The notes below the pieces were generated by a model. That model saw nothing but the letters and a program-made list of their open reading frames with translations, ran no database searches and was not told the DNA's origin. Of a stretch of 38,703 nt of DNA, positions 1 through 6,538 are shown piece by piece. Position 1 is the first letter of the stretch. Each line of letters begins with the position of its first letter. The stretch covers positions 1 to 38,703 of the forward strand of contig PABA01000149.1 of the NCBI GenBank assembly GCA_002699025.1, in the 5' to 3' direction. The position numbers and the translations under genes were made by a program. Source of the DNA: Sandaracinus sp. (lineage in GTDB: Bacteria > Myxococcota_A > Polyangia > Polyangiales > Houyiibacteriaceae).

Positions 1-34
1 CGCTCGCTGGCGCTCGCTATTTTTGGCTTACCAG

Positions 35-71
35 CGCGGCCGTGGGCCGCTCGGCGCCGCCTTCGGCGGCG
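35..71. repeat. Two short GC hairpins at the window edge
   Basis: Two perfect stem-loops sit side by side: GCGGCC-gtg-GGCCGC at 36-50 and CGCCGCC-ttc-GGCGGCG at 55-71. The only T-run nearby (20-24) lies before the stems on the plus strand, so neither is a good intrinsic terminator for plus-strand transcription. They lie about 580 bp downstream of the minus-strand toxin gene and could at most help end its transcript. Function unknown. Confidence 0.35.
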
Positions 72-153
72 TCACACGGGTCGGTTCTTCGCTGGTACGG
101 AGAGGCGGCTCCGTGGGGCCGTGCTACGGGGCGGAGATGGGGGCGCTCCCCTT

Positions 154-651
154 CGCAGCGACCTGGCTTCGCCGCTCCGCGGCCGGAACGCTGCCCTTCG
201 CAGCGGCGGGGCTTCGCCGCTCACGCGGCCGCTGCGCCCCCCGGACGGTGCGGTGACTTTGCCGCCGTCGCGGCCGCTGCCCCCCCCCGACGGTGCGGTG
301 ACTTTGCCGCCGTCGCGGCCGCTGCGCTGCCCTCGACGGTGCGGTGACTTTGCCGTCGTCGCGGCCGCTGCGCTGCCCTCGACGGTGCGGTGACTTTGCC
401 GCCGTCGCGGCCGCTGCGCTGCCCTCGACGGTGCAGTGACTTTGCCGCCGTCGCGGCCGGGGCGCTCCCCCGACGGTGCGGTGACTTTGCCGCCGTCGCG
501 GCCGCTGCGCTGCCCTCGACGGTGCGGTGACTGTGCCGCAGTCGCGGCTGGGCGCTCCCCTCACAGTGGGGGACTTCGCCGCGTACGCGGCCGGAGCGCT
601 CCCCTTCGCAGTGGGGGGAATTCGCGGGCGGAGCGCGGCCCGCGGTCCATC
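154..651. repeat. Tandem array of eleven imperfect 45-46 bp repeats, non-coding
   Basis: Unit starts recur at 154, 199, 244, 289, 335, 381, 427, 472, 518, 562 and 607, so spacing is 44-46 bp. The best-conserved units (244-518) run GACGGTGCGGTGACTTTGCC, then GCCGTC, then GCGGCCGC or a close variant, then a GC-rich spacer. The exact palindrome GCGGCCGC occurs in six units (199, 244, 289, 335, 381, 472). Within a unit, GACGG-tg-CGG can pair with CCGCCGTC to form a bulged hairpin, but the unit variants do not show compensating changes. Because spacing alternates between 45 and 46 bp, no reading frame is kept through the array, so it is not a protein repeat. The outer units (154-199 and 562-607) are the most diverged. 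No gene is seen in 1-649. Confidence 0.85.
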
Positions 652-946
652 AGTCGTCGAGCTCGTCTTTGCGGAGGAGTCGATGACCCTCGAAGACCGT
701 CAGGATCTCGACCCGCTTCGCCGTCGCGCGGTAGACGATCCGGTAGCCCCGGTGGATGACTTCGCGGAGACCGCTCCCCGGGAGCTCGGGGACGACCCGT
801 CCTCGCTGCGGCGAGTCCCCGAGTCCTTCGCCGAGGTCCAGGAGCTTCCCGACGAAGCGCTCTGCGGCGGCCGGATCGTCCTCGGCGATGAGCTCCTCGA
901 TGGCCTCGAGTCGGGCGACCGCGGTCGCCGTCCAGACGACCTTCAC
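650..946 (-). CDS. Type II toxin, RelE/ParE family
   Basis: A 98-residue protein with the usual length and pattern of the RelE/ParE fold. It begins VVWTATAVARLEAIEELIAE, followed by a helix-rich segment, a PELPGSGLREVIHRGYRIVY strand region and a C-terminal EILTVFEGHRLL. Family members are ribosome-dependent mRNases (RelE) or gyrase poisons (ParE); the sequence alone does not say which. The start is GTG at 946, whose codon overlaps the antitoxin stop (GTGA, 4 bp). The antitoxin gene comes first, the usual order for Phd/YefM-linked pairs. The coding sequence ends at the edge of the 45-bp repeat array. Toxin family assignment is fairly secure, cellular target is not. Confidence 0.85.
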   Translation of the reverse strand: MKVVWTATAVARLEAIEELIAEDDPAAAERFVGKLLDLGEGLGDSPQRGRVVPELPGSGLREVIHRGYRIVYRATAKRVEILTVFEGHRLLRKDELDD

Positions 947-1239
947 TTCCTCGCCTTGGAACGTCGCTTCTTCATCGCGCGCCGAACCGCGGCGGTGGTC
1001 TGCGTACGGCCCGCATCCACGTCGGCTAGGCCCCGGGCGATCTCCTCGACGAATCGCTGCCGGGCGCGGAGCGCGTCGAACTCCCGCGGCGACATGACCA
1101 CGGCCGCGGCTTCTCCGTTTTGGGTGATCACCAGCGTGCGGCCTTCTTCGGCCATGTCCTTCAGGATCTTCGCCGTACCACTACGGAACTTCCCGATCGG
1201 GACGAGATCACTCGCGAGCTCCGGATCCTTGGGCGGCAT
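943..1239 (-). CDS. Type II antitoxin, Phd/YefM family
   Basis: A protein of 98 residues from the ATG at 1239. The N-terminal half has the Phd/YefM DNA-binding pattern: LVPIGKFRSGTAKILKDM, then GRTLVITQNGEAAAVVMSP and REFDAL. The C-terminal half is charged and helical and would wrap the toxin. It should bind and neutralise the toxin encoded next to it (4-bp overlap) and repress their shared promoter. A longer form from ATG 1275 adds 12 residues. I prefer 1239 because an AT-rich imperfect palindrome (1246-1260) sits just upstream of it and would otherwise lie inside the gene. Neither start has a convincing Shine-Dalgarno sequence. Confidence 0.82.
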   Translation of the reverse strand: MPPKDPELASDLVPIGKFRSGTAKILKDMAEEGRTLVITQNGEAAAVVMSPREFDALRARQRFVEEIARGLADVDAGRTQTTAAVRRAMKKRRSKARK

Positions 1240-1245
1240 GGTTCG

Positions 1246-1260
1246 AATATGGACCGTATT
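1246..1260 (-). promoter_or_regulatory. Likely antitoxin operator
   Basis: The 15-bp imperfect palindrome AATATGGACCGTATT has one mismatched pair and a single-base centre. It is strikingly AT-rich for this DNA and ends 6 bp before the preferred antitoxin start at 1239. Phd/YefM antitoxins are known to bind palindromes that overlap their own promoter. The role is inferred from position and symmetry only. Confidence 0.45.
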
Positions 1261-1323
1261 TCGATCTTGGTCCATCTCGGCGCTCGGGGAGACCGGCAGG
1301 GACCGAGGGCGCCGGCCGGGCGC

Positions 1324-3222
1324 TCAGGACGCGGCGGCCGCGGCGGCGGCGCGGCGGGCGCGCTCTTCCTTGAAGCGGCGGATCGCCGGGCGGGCGCGCG
1401 GGTAGTAGACGGCCGTCACCGCCAGGAAGACGGCCGCCGCCTCGAGGACGACCAGGTCCACCAGGTAGCCCACGCCGAGCGCCGCGCCGTAGCCGACCGC
1501 GCTCGCCACGGCGACCATGGCCGTCTCCTGCATATCGCTCTTGAAGGGCGCGAGCCCCTCCTTCTGCGCCACGAAGAGCGAGAGGAGGTAGCGGAAGCTC
1601 TCGGTCGCCGCGTAGCCGGCCACCGCGCCCGGGAAGCCGACCAGCCAGTAGCCCAGCGGGATCAGCGTCACCATTCCGACGAGCTTCGCGGTGTTCGCCG
1701 CGGCGATCCATTGCGACTTGCCCTTCGCCAGGATCGCCGGCGCCACGGTCGCGTCGAGCACCATGAACCAGGCGCCCATGCTGAGCAGCTGCACCATCCA
1801 GCCGCCGTCGAGGTAGCGGTCGTCGTAGAGCAGCTCGATGGCCACGCCGCCGCCGCCGATCAACCCGGAGAGCACCCAGCCCGCGGCGACCATCATCGGG
1901 CCTCGCACGCGCAGGAAGTCCTTGGAGGGGATCGTGCCCTCGGCCTGGAAGATCTGGCTGTAGGCCGGGAGCAGCACCGTGCCCGTGAGGCGCCAGAGCG
2001 CCTGCGAGGGCATGGCCGCGAGCGTGACGGCGATCGAGTAGGTCGCGAGCACCTCGAGCGAGCCGAGCTTGCCGAAGACCAGCCGGTCGGTCTGCGAGAC
2101 GCAGAAGCTCACGATGGTGCTGATGAAGATCCACTTGCCGAAGCGGACCATGCTCGTGAGCGAGGGCTTGTGGATGCGGAGCCGGTCGCCATGCCCCTCG
2201 AGGGCGACGTGCGTGAGCAAGGTCTTGAGCGCGTCGCTGATCAGGCTCGCGATGACCAGGGCCCAGACCGAGCGGTAGATCCAGGCGAGCACGATCATCG
2301 TCACGACGGAGACGACCTGCGTGCCGAGCTCGAGGATGGCCGTCGGCCCGAGGCGGAGCTTGCGCTGGTAGACCCAGTACTTCGTCGACTGGAGGCCGCT
2401 GAGCACGGTCGTGAAGCCGAGCACCGGGAGGAGCGTCACGAGCTCGGGCTCCTCGTAGAAGAGCGAGAAGGGGTAGGCGACGGCGCAGCAGATCAGCCAG
2501 AGGAGGACGCCGCGGCCGACCTGCACGGTGAACGCCGTATGGAGGAACTTCGGGTCCTCGCCCTTCTCGTTCTGGACGATGGCCGGGCCGATGCCGACGT
2601 CGCTGAAGAGATGCAGGCCGATGAGCACGACGTGCATCAGCGCCATGAGGCCGAAGACCTCCTGCATCAGCAGGCGCGTCAGGATCAGGTTGGAGCCGAA
2701 GCGGATGAGCTGCGAGGTGGTGTGCGAGCCCACCGAGATGAAGGAGCCGCGGCGGACCAGCCGGCCGAGCTTCGAGCGGGGCTCCTCGTCCTCCTCGGCG
2801 CCCTCGCCCTCTTCGGCGTCGGCCTCTTCGGCGCTCGCGTCGTCTTCGGCCGCGTCGTCTGTGCTGGCGTCGTCTTCGCTCGCGTCGTCTCCGCGAGCGC
2901 CGTCTTCGGCCGCGTCGTCTTCGCTGACGCCGTCTTCGGCCGCGCCGTCTTCGCTGGCGTCATCTCCGGCCGCGCCGTCTTCGGCCGCGTCGTCGTCGCT
3001 GGCGCCGTCTTCGGCCGCGTCGTCTTCGGCCGCTTCGCCCCCGTCGGCGTCGTCGCCCTCGTCGACAGCGCCGCCCTCGGCTCCCGCCGCCTGCTCTTCG
3101 GCGCCCCCATGCGCGCTCGCGTCGCCCTCGTCGCGCGTCCGCCCCGACGCGCTCGCGTCCTCGGCCGAAGCGTCGGCGGCGTCGGGCGGGGGAGGCTCGG
3201 GGGGCTCGCGATCGTCGGACAC
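1324..3222 (-). CDS. Polysaccharide flippase (MATE/MOP-type, Wzx-like) with acidic N-terminal extension
   Basis: 632 residues from a GTG start at 3222. Residues 1 to about 150 are a very acidic, Ala-rich low-complexity segment built from DDA/EDG/DDAS units. From about 157 to 610 there is a multi-pass membrane protein of the oligosaccharide flippase superfamily, opening SFISVGSHTTSQLIRFGSNL with LTRLL and later FSDVGIGPAIVQ, typical of WzxC-like flippases. Such proteins turn lipid-linked oligosaccharides across the inner membrane for capsule, O-antigen or exopolysaccharide assembly. The tail is Arg/Ala-rich. The gene starts 10 bp after the GMC oxidoreductase stop, so the two are probably co-transcribed. 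No glycosyltransferase or polymerase is nearby, so the substrate is unknown. The acidic head is absent from ordinary family members. Confidence 0.85.
   Translation of the reverse strand: MSDDREPPEPPPPDAADASAEDASASGRTRDEGDASAHGGAEEQAAGAEGGAVDEGDDADGGEAAEDDAAEDGASDDDAAEDGAAGDDASEDGAAEDGVSEDDAAEDGARGDDASEDDASTDDAAEDDASAEEADAEEGEGAEEDEEPRSKLGRLVRRGSFISVGSHTTSQLIRFGSNLILTRLLMQEVFGLMALMHVVLIGLHLFSDVGIGPAIVQNEKGEDPKFLHTAFTVQVGRGVLLWLICCAVAYPFSLFYEEPELVTLLPVLGFTTVLSGLQSTKYWVYQRKLRLGPTAILELGTQVVSVVTMIVLAWIYRSVWALVIASLISDALKTLLTHVALEGHGDRLRIHKPSLTSMVRFGKWIFISTIVSFCVSQTDRLVFGKLGSLEVLATYSIAVTLAAMPSQALWRLTGTVLLPAYSQIFQAEGTIPSKDFLRVRGPMMVAAGWVLSGLIGGGGVAIELLYDDRYLDGGWMVQLLSMGAWFMVLDATVAPAILAKGKSQWIAAANTAKLVGMVTLIPLGYWLVGFPGAVAGYAATESFRYLLSLFVAQKEGLAPFKSDMQETAMVAVASAVGYGAALGVGYLVDLVVLEAAAVFLAVTAVYYPRARPAIRRFKEERARRAAAAAAAS
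2790..3065 (-). repeat. Degenerate 15-bp-period repeats encoding the flippase acidic head
   Basis: Inside the flippase gene, variants of a tcttcggccgcgtcgtc block recur in multiples of 3 bp, many at about 15 or 30 bp. They encode DDAAEDGAxx-like repeats (roughly residues 55-145). The frame is kept, unlike in the intergenic arrays of this window, so this is a translated repeat that probably varies in length between strains. Confidence 0.6.
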
Positions 3223-3232
3223 GGCGCCGTCT

Positions 3233-4849
3233 TCAGCCGAGCTGGCGTTGGATGGAGTCGGCGATGCGGAGCGCGTTCGCGGCGATCGTCAGCGAGGGGT
3301 TCGTCCCCCCGCTCGACGGGAAGAACGACGAGTCCGCGATGAAGAGGTTCTCGACCTCGTGGCTCCGTCCGTCGCCGTTCACCACGCTCGCGTCCGGGTC
3401 CTCCCCGGCGCGGCAGGTCCCGCAGACGTGGCCGAAGTTGAGGTTGTTCTCGCCGCTCAGGCGCAGCACGCGCAGGTGCCCCGAGACCGCCGTCGAGAGC
3501 GCGTCCCGGAAGAGCCCGTTCCGCTCCTCGAGCTCCTTCGGGTACGTGTACTCGAAGCGCATCCCGTTCGCCGCGCTCTCGTCGAGCACGATCCGGTTGT
3601 GCGCGTAGGGCAGGTCCTCGACCACGGAGGTCATGATCACCGCCTGCTCGAAGAGCGCCGCGCCCACCGTCGAGGCGACCTTCCGCCCGACGCGCCCGCC
3701 GACCTTCAGGTACCACTTGGATTCCTTCTGGGCGCGCATGCGCAGGTACTCGTTGATCACGCCGGCGCTCACGGGCACGCCCATGGACTGCAGGGTCCCG
3801 AGCTTGCGGCCGCCGCTCGTGTAGAAGTCGTTGACCGAGATGGCCTTCTGCGGCCCGTAGGGGTCGAGCTTCTCCGTGGGGCGCACGGCGACCTGGTCGC
3901 TCGTGTGGAGCATGAGGTTCCGCCCCACCTGGTCCGAGCCGTTCGCCAGGCCGTTCTCCCAGTGGGACGAGCGCGAGCGGAGCAGGATCGTCGGCGACAT
4001 CATGGCGCCAGCGGCGAGCACGACGACGCGCCCGGAGACGCGGATCTCCTCGCCCTTCCAGCGGCAGACGACGTGCTCGACGCGCTCCTTGCCGGCCTCG
4101 ATGCGGAGCACCTCGCACTCGGGGAGGATGGACGCGCCGTGCTCCTCGATGGCCGGCACGAGGCAGCAGCGCCCCGAGTCGGACTTGCAGGCGCGCGGGC
4201 AGAGCGCGCCGCCGCAGCCGAGGCAGCCGGGCCGGAAGCGCGCGCCGACGTGGGCCCGGTAGGGGTGGAGGCCGGCCGCCTCGAGCGCCTCGAAGACGAA
4301 GGCGTCGCGCGGGCTCATGGGCGGCGGCTCGCGGAGCGGGCTCTCCGGATCGGGGTTCAGCGGATCCGGCGTGCCCGCGACCTCGTAGAGGCGCTCGGCC
4401 GCCCGGTAGTAGGGCAGGAGCGCGTCGTACTCGATGGGCCAGCGCTCCGGGAGGCTCGAGTCCGTCGCCTGCGGGTGGTTGCGGCGCGGCTCGAAGTCGA
4501 TGGGCAGGAGGCGCTCGAGCTGCGAGGCGTAGAGGCCCGAGGAGCCACCCGTGCCGCAGCCGAAGGGGCCGTAGAAGCGGGTCGGGCCGAAGCTGGTCTG
4601 GCCCTGCATGGGCTCGGGCCACCAGCCGCCCTTCAGGCGGTCGGCGGGCACCTCGGAGCCCTCGGTCATGTGGCCCGGGCCGCGGTCGTGGTCGCCGAAG
4701 AGGTAGAGGCCCTTCTCGAGGAAGAGGACCTTGTAGCCCTTGGAGGCGAGCGCGTAGCCGGCGGTGGCGCCGCCCATGCCCGTGCCGATGATCACGGCGT
4801 CCCAGGCCTCGTCTTGGGGGTGGGTCGGGACCCGGGGTGCCTGCGCCAT
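3233..4849 (-). CDS. GMC-family FAD-dependent oxidoreductase
   Basis: 538 residues from ATG 4849 (MAQAPRVPTH). The N-terminus has the FAD Rossmann motif VIIGTGMGGATAGYALA (G22, G24, G27) followed by a strand ending LFLEKG. The C-terminus has the GMC signature: NNLNFGHVCGTCRAG (putative catalytic His), FIADSSFFP and GGTNPSLTIAANAL (putative catalytic Asn). The family oxidises alcohols, sugars or sterols. Near residues 205-235 there is a Cys-rich insert (CLGCGGALCPRACK..CC) that might bind a metal or form disulfides. No signal peptide is visible, so a cytoplasmic location is likely. It lies 10 bp upstream of the flippase gene. The substrate cannot be read from the sequence. Confidence 0.88.
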   Translation of the reverse strand: MAQAPRVPTHPQDEAWDAVIIGTGMGGATAGYALASKGYKVLFLEKGLYLFGDHDRGPGHMTEGSEVPADRLKGGWWPEPMQGQTSFGPTRFYGPFGCGTGGSSGLYASQLERLLPIDFEPRRNHPQATDSSLPERWPIEYDALLPYYRAAERLYEVAGTPDPLNPDPESPLREPPPMSPRDAFVFEALEAAGLHPYRAHVGARFRPGCLGCGGALCPRACKSDSGRCCLVPAIEEHGASILPECEVLRIEAGKERVEHVVCRWKGEEIRVSGRVVVLAAGAMMSPTILLRSRSSHWENGLANGSDQVGRNLMLHTSDQVAVRPTEKLDPYGPQKAISVNDFYTSGGRKLGTLQSMGVPVSAGVINEYLRMRAQKESKWYLKVGGRVGRKVASTVGAALFEQAVIMTSVVEDLPYAHNRIVLDESAANGMRFEYTYPKELEERNGLFRDALSTAVSGHLRVLRLSGENNLNFGHVCGTCRAGEDPDASVVNGDGRSHEVENLFIADSSFFPSSGGTNPSLTIAANALRIADSIQRQLG

Positions 4850-4859
4850 CGGGCGCGAC

Positions 4860-5310
4860 GCTAGCAGCGGCCCCCGAAGGCGACAAGGAGAGGGGGGCCG
4901 CGGTCTGCGGTCCGCTCGCGCGACCTGCGGTCTCGGCCGTCCGCTCTCCGCCGTCGCTCGCTCGACCTGCGGTCTCGGCCATCCGCTCTCCGCCGTCCGC
5001 CGTCCGTAGGGGGCGGTCGCCCACGCGCGGAGGGGCCGCGTTCGCGGAGGGAGCGGGCGGAGGCGGGCGCGCGGGGCTCGCTCGACCTGCGGTCTCGGCC
5101 GGCCGCGTTCCGCAGTCCGTGGGGGCGGGGTCGCCCACGCGCGGAGGGGCCGCGTTCGCGGAGGGAGCGGGCGGAGGCGGGCGCGCGTGGCACGTTCGAC
5201 CTGCGGTCTCGGCCGGCCGCGATCCGCCGTCCGTGGGGGCGGGGTCGTCGACCCGCGAAGCGGCCGCGTTCGCGGAGGGAGCCGCCCGAGGCCGGCGGGC
5301 GCGTGGCGGC
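4860..5310 (+). repeat. Direct copies of a ~115-120 bp intergenic repeat
   Basis: The 470 bp between the GMC oxidoreductase and the SDR gene hold no convincing gene. The core GACCTGCGGTCTCGGCC occurs at 4922, 4964, 5084 and 5198. The last two are heads of long units that continue through a TCCGT-GGGGGCGGGGTCG segment and a GCGGAGGGGCCGCGTTCGCG segment to a GGCGGAGGCGGGCG tail. Inverted copies of the same unit lie on the other side of the SDR gene (6320-6531). Long open frames through here are by-products of the GC bias. Confidence 0.85.
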
Positions 5311-5319
5311 GGCTCGAGC

Positions 5320-6063
5320 TCAGCGGCCGAGGAGGCGCTTGACCTTGCTCTTCACCTTGCCGCGGAGGCCCTGGGGCGCCTGGTCCTCGATCAGCTCGCC
5401 GAGGAGGAAGGTCTTCCCGTGCGGCCCGCCGTGCGGGAGCGTCGCGAGGTTCCGCGCCCAGGGGTACGCGCTCATCGGGTCCTCGCCCTGATCGGGGGTC
5501 ATGCCCGTGCGGTAGATGCCCGGCATGAGCTGGTTCACGAGCACGTTCGGGTGCCCGACGTCCGCCGCGATGGCCTTCGTCAGCGCGTCGACGGCCCCCT
5601 TCGAGGACGAGTAGAGCGCCGAGCGCGGGATCGGCGCCTTGAAGGCGAAGGAGCCGATGTTGATGATCCGCCCGAAGCCCCGCTCGAGCATGCCCGGGAG
5701 CGCCCGATGGCAGGTCCGGGCCACGCCCATGACGTTCACGCGGAGCGCCCGTTCGAAGGCGTCCATGTCCGCGTCGAGGAAGTGCTCCTTCGGATACACG
5801 GCGGCGTTGTTCACGAGCACGTCCACGCGCCCGTGCTTCGCCTCGGCCTCCGCGAAGAGACGCTCGACGTCCTCGCCCTTCGACACATCGCCGACCACGA
5901 AGCTCATGCGCCCGCGCCCGTGCTTCTCCGCCGTCTCCTCGAGGCGCGAGGCGGTCCGGCCGAAGCCCACGACGAGCGCGCCATCGGCGCAGAATCCGGC
6001 GGCGTAGCCCCGGCCGATGCCCGAGCCGGCCCCCGTCACGATGACGACCTTGTCCTTCAGCAC
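5320..6063 (-). CDS. Short-chain dehydrogenase/reductase (classical SDR)
   Basis: 247 residues from a GTG start at 6063 (VLKDKVVIVTG). It has the classical SDR features: TGAGSGIG cofactor motif (G11, G15, G17), NNAA at 85-88, catalytic Ser138, and Tyr151-x3-Lys155 in the YSSSK motif. A PGIYRTGM segment follows, and the C-terminus is basic (KVKSKVKRLLGR), which may favour membrane association. The family catalyses NAD(P)H-dependent oxidation or reduction of alcohols and ketones. An Arg (R36) near the end of the second strand suggests NADPH preference, which is only inference. The gene stands alone in a sea of repeats: direct copies downstream and inverted copies upstream. The substrate is unknown. 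Confidence 0.88.
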   Translation of the reverse strand: MLKDKVVIVTGAGSGIGRGYAAGFCADGALVVGFGRTASRLEETAEKHGRGRMSFVVGDVSKGEDVERLFAEAEAKHGRVDVLVNNAAVYPKEHFLDADMDAFERALRVNVMGVARTCHRALPGMLERGFGRIINIGSFAFKAPIPRSALYSSSKGAVDALTKAIAADVGHPNVLVNQLMPGIYRTGMTPDQGEDPMSAYPWARNLATLPHGGPHGKTFLLGELIEDQAPQGLRGKVKSKVKRLLGR

Positions 6064-6127
6064 CCCCGCCGAATACCCGAGGGCGCCCGGTCCGCACAAG
6101 CGCCAGCGCGCTCCCTCCCTTCCGCCG

Positions 6128-6538
6128 CACACCTGGCTCGACCTGCGGTCTCGGCTCTCCGCTGTCCGCTGTCCGCAGGGGACGGCCGGCCTCGCGCACG
6201 GAAGCCGCATTCGCGGAGCACGGTGGGGAGGGCGGAGCGGCGGCAGGCGGCGGTCTCGCCCAGCGTGGTGAGCGCCGTCCGTAGCGCCCCCGTGCACGAG
6301 CGCGTGTCGCCCCGCCCGGCGGACGGCGGACGGCGGATCGCGGACGGCCGAGACCGCAGGTCGAGCGAGCGGACCGCGGACGGCCGAGACCGCAGGTCGA
6401 GCGATGCCACGCGACAGACCGCCGCCGCCCGCCTCCGCCCGCTCCCTCCGCGAACGCGGCCCCTCCGCGCGTGGATGGCCCCACCCCACGGACGGCGGAC
6501 AGCGGACCGCGGACGGCCGAGACCGCAGGTCGAGCGAG
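6128..6538. repeat. Degenerate direct and inverted copies of the 4.9-5.3 kb repeat
   Basis: The 475 bp between the SDR and the acyltransferase hold no gene. A diverged direct copy begins at 6140 with GACCTGCGGTCTCGGCT. Inverted cores GGCCGAGACCGCAGGTC lie at 6346-6362, 6382-6398 and 6515-6531. The segment 6419-6500 is the reverse complement of the GCGGAGGGGCCGCGTTCGCG..GGCGGAGGCGGGC body seen at 5030-5190. The last inverted core ends 7 bp before the acyltransferase stop codon. Confidence 0.82.

Noticed and set aside
124..564. Arg/Ser-rich minus-strand frame through the 45-bp array
   Set aside because: The repeat changes frame along the array because unit lengths alternate, so no repeated peptide is preserved.
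154..651. Possible CRISPR array
   Set aside because: Units are contiguous 45-46 bp repeats without unique spacers, and no cas gene is present.
4860..6538. Insertion sequence around the SDR gene
   Set aside because: Repeats are multiple, degenerate and unevenly spaced, there is no transposase and no target-site duplication that I can see.
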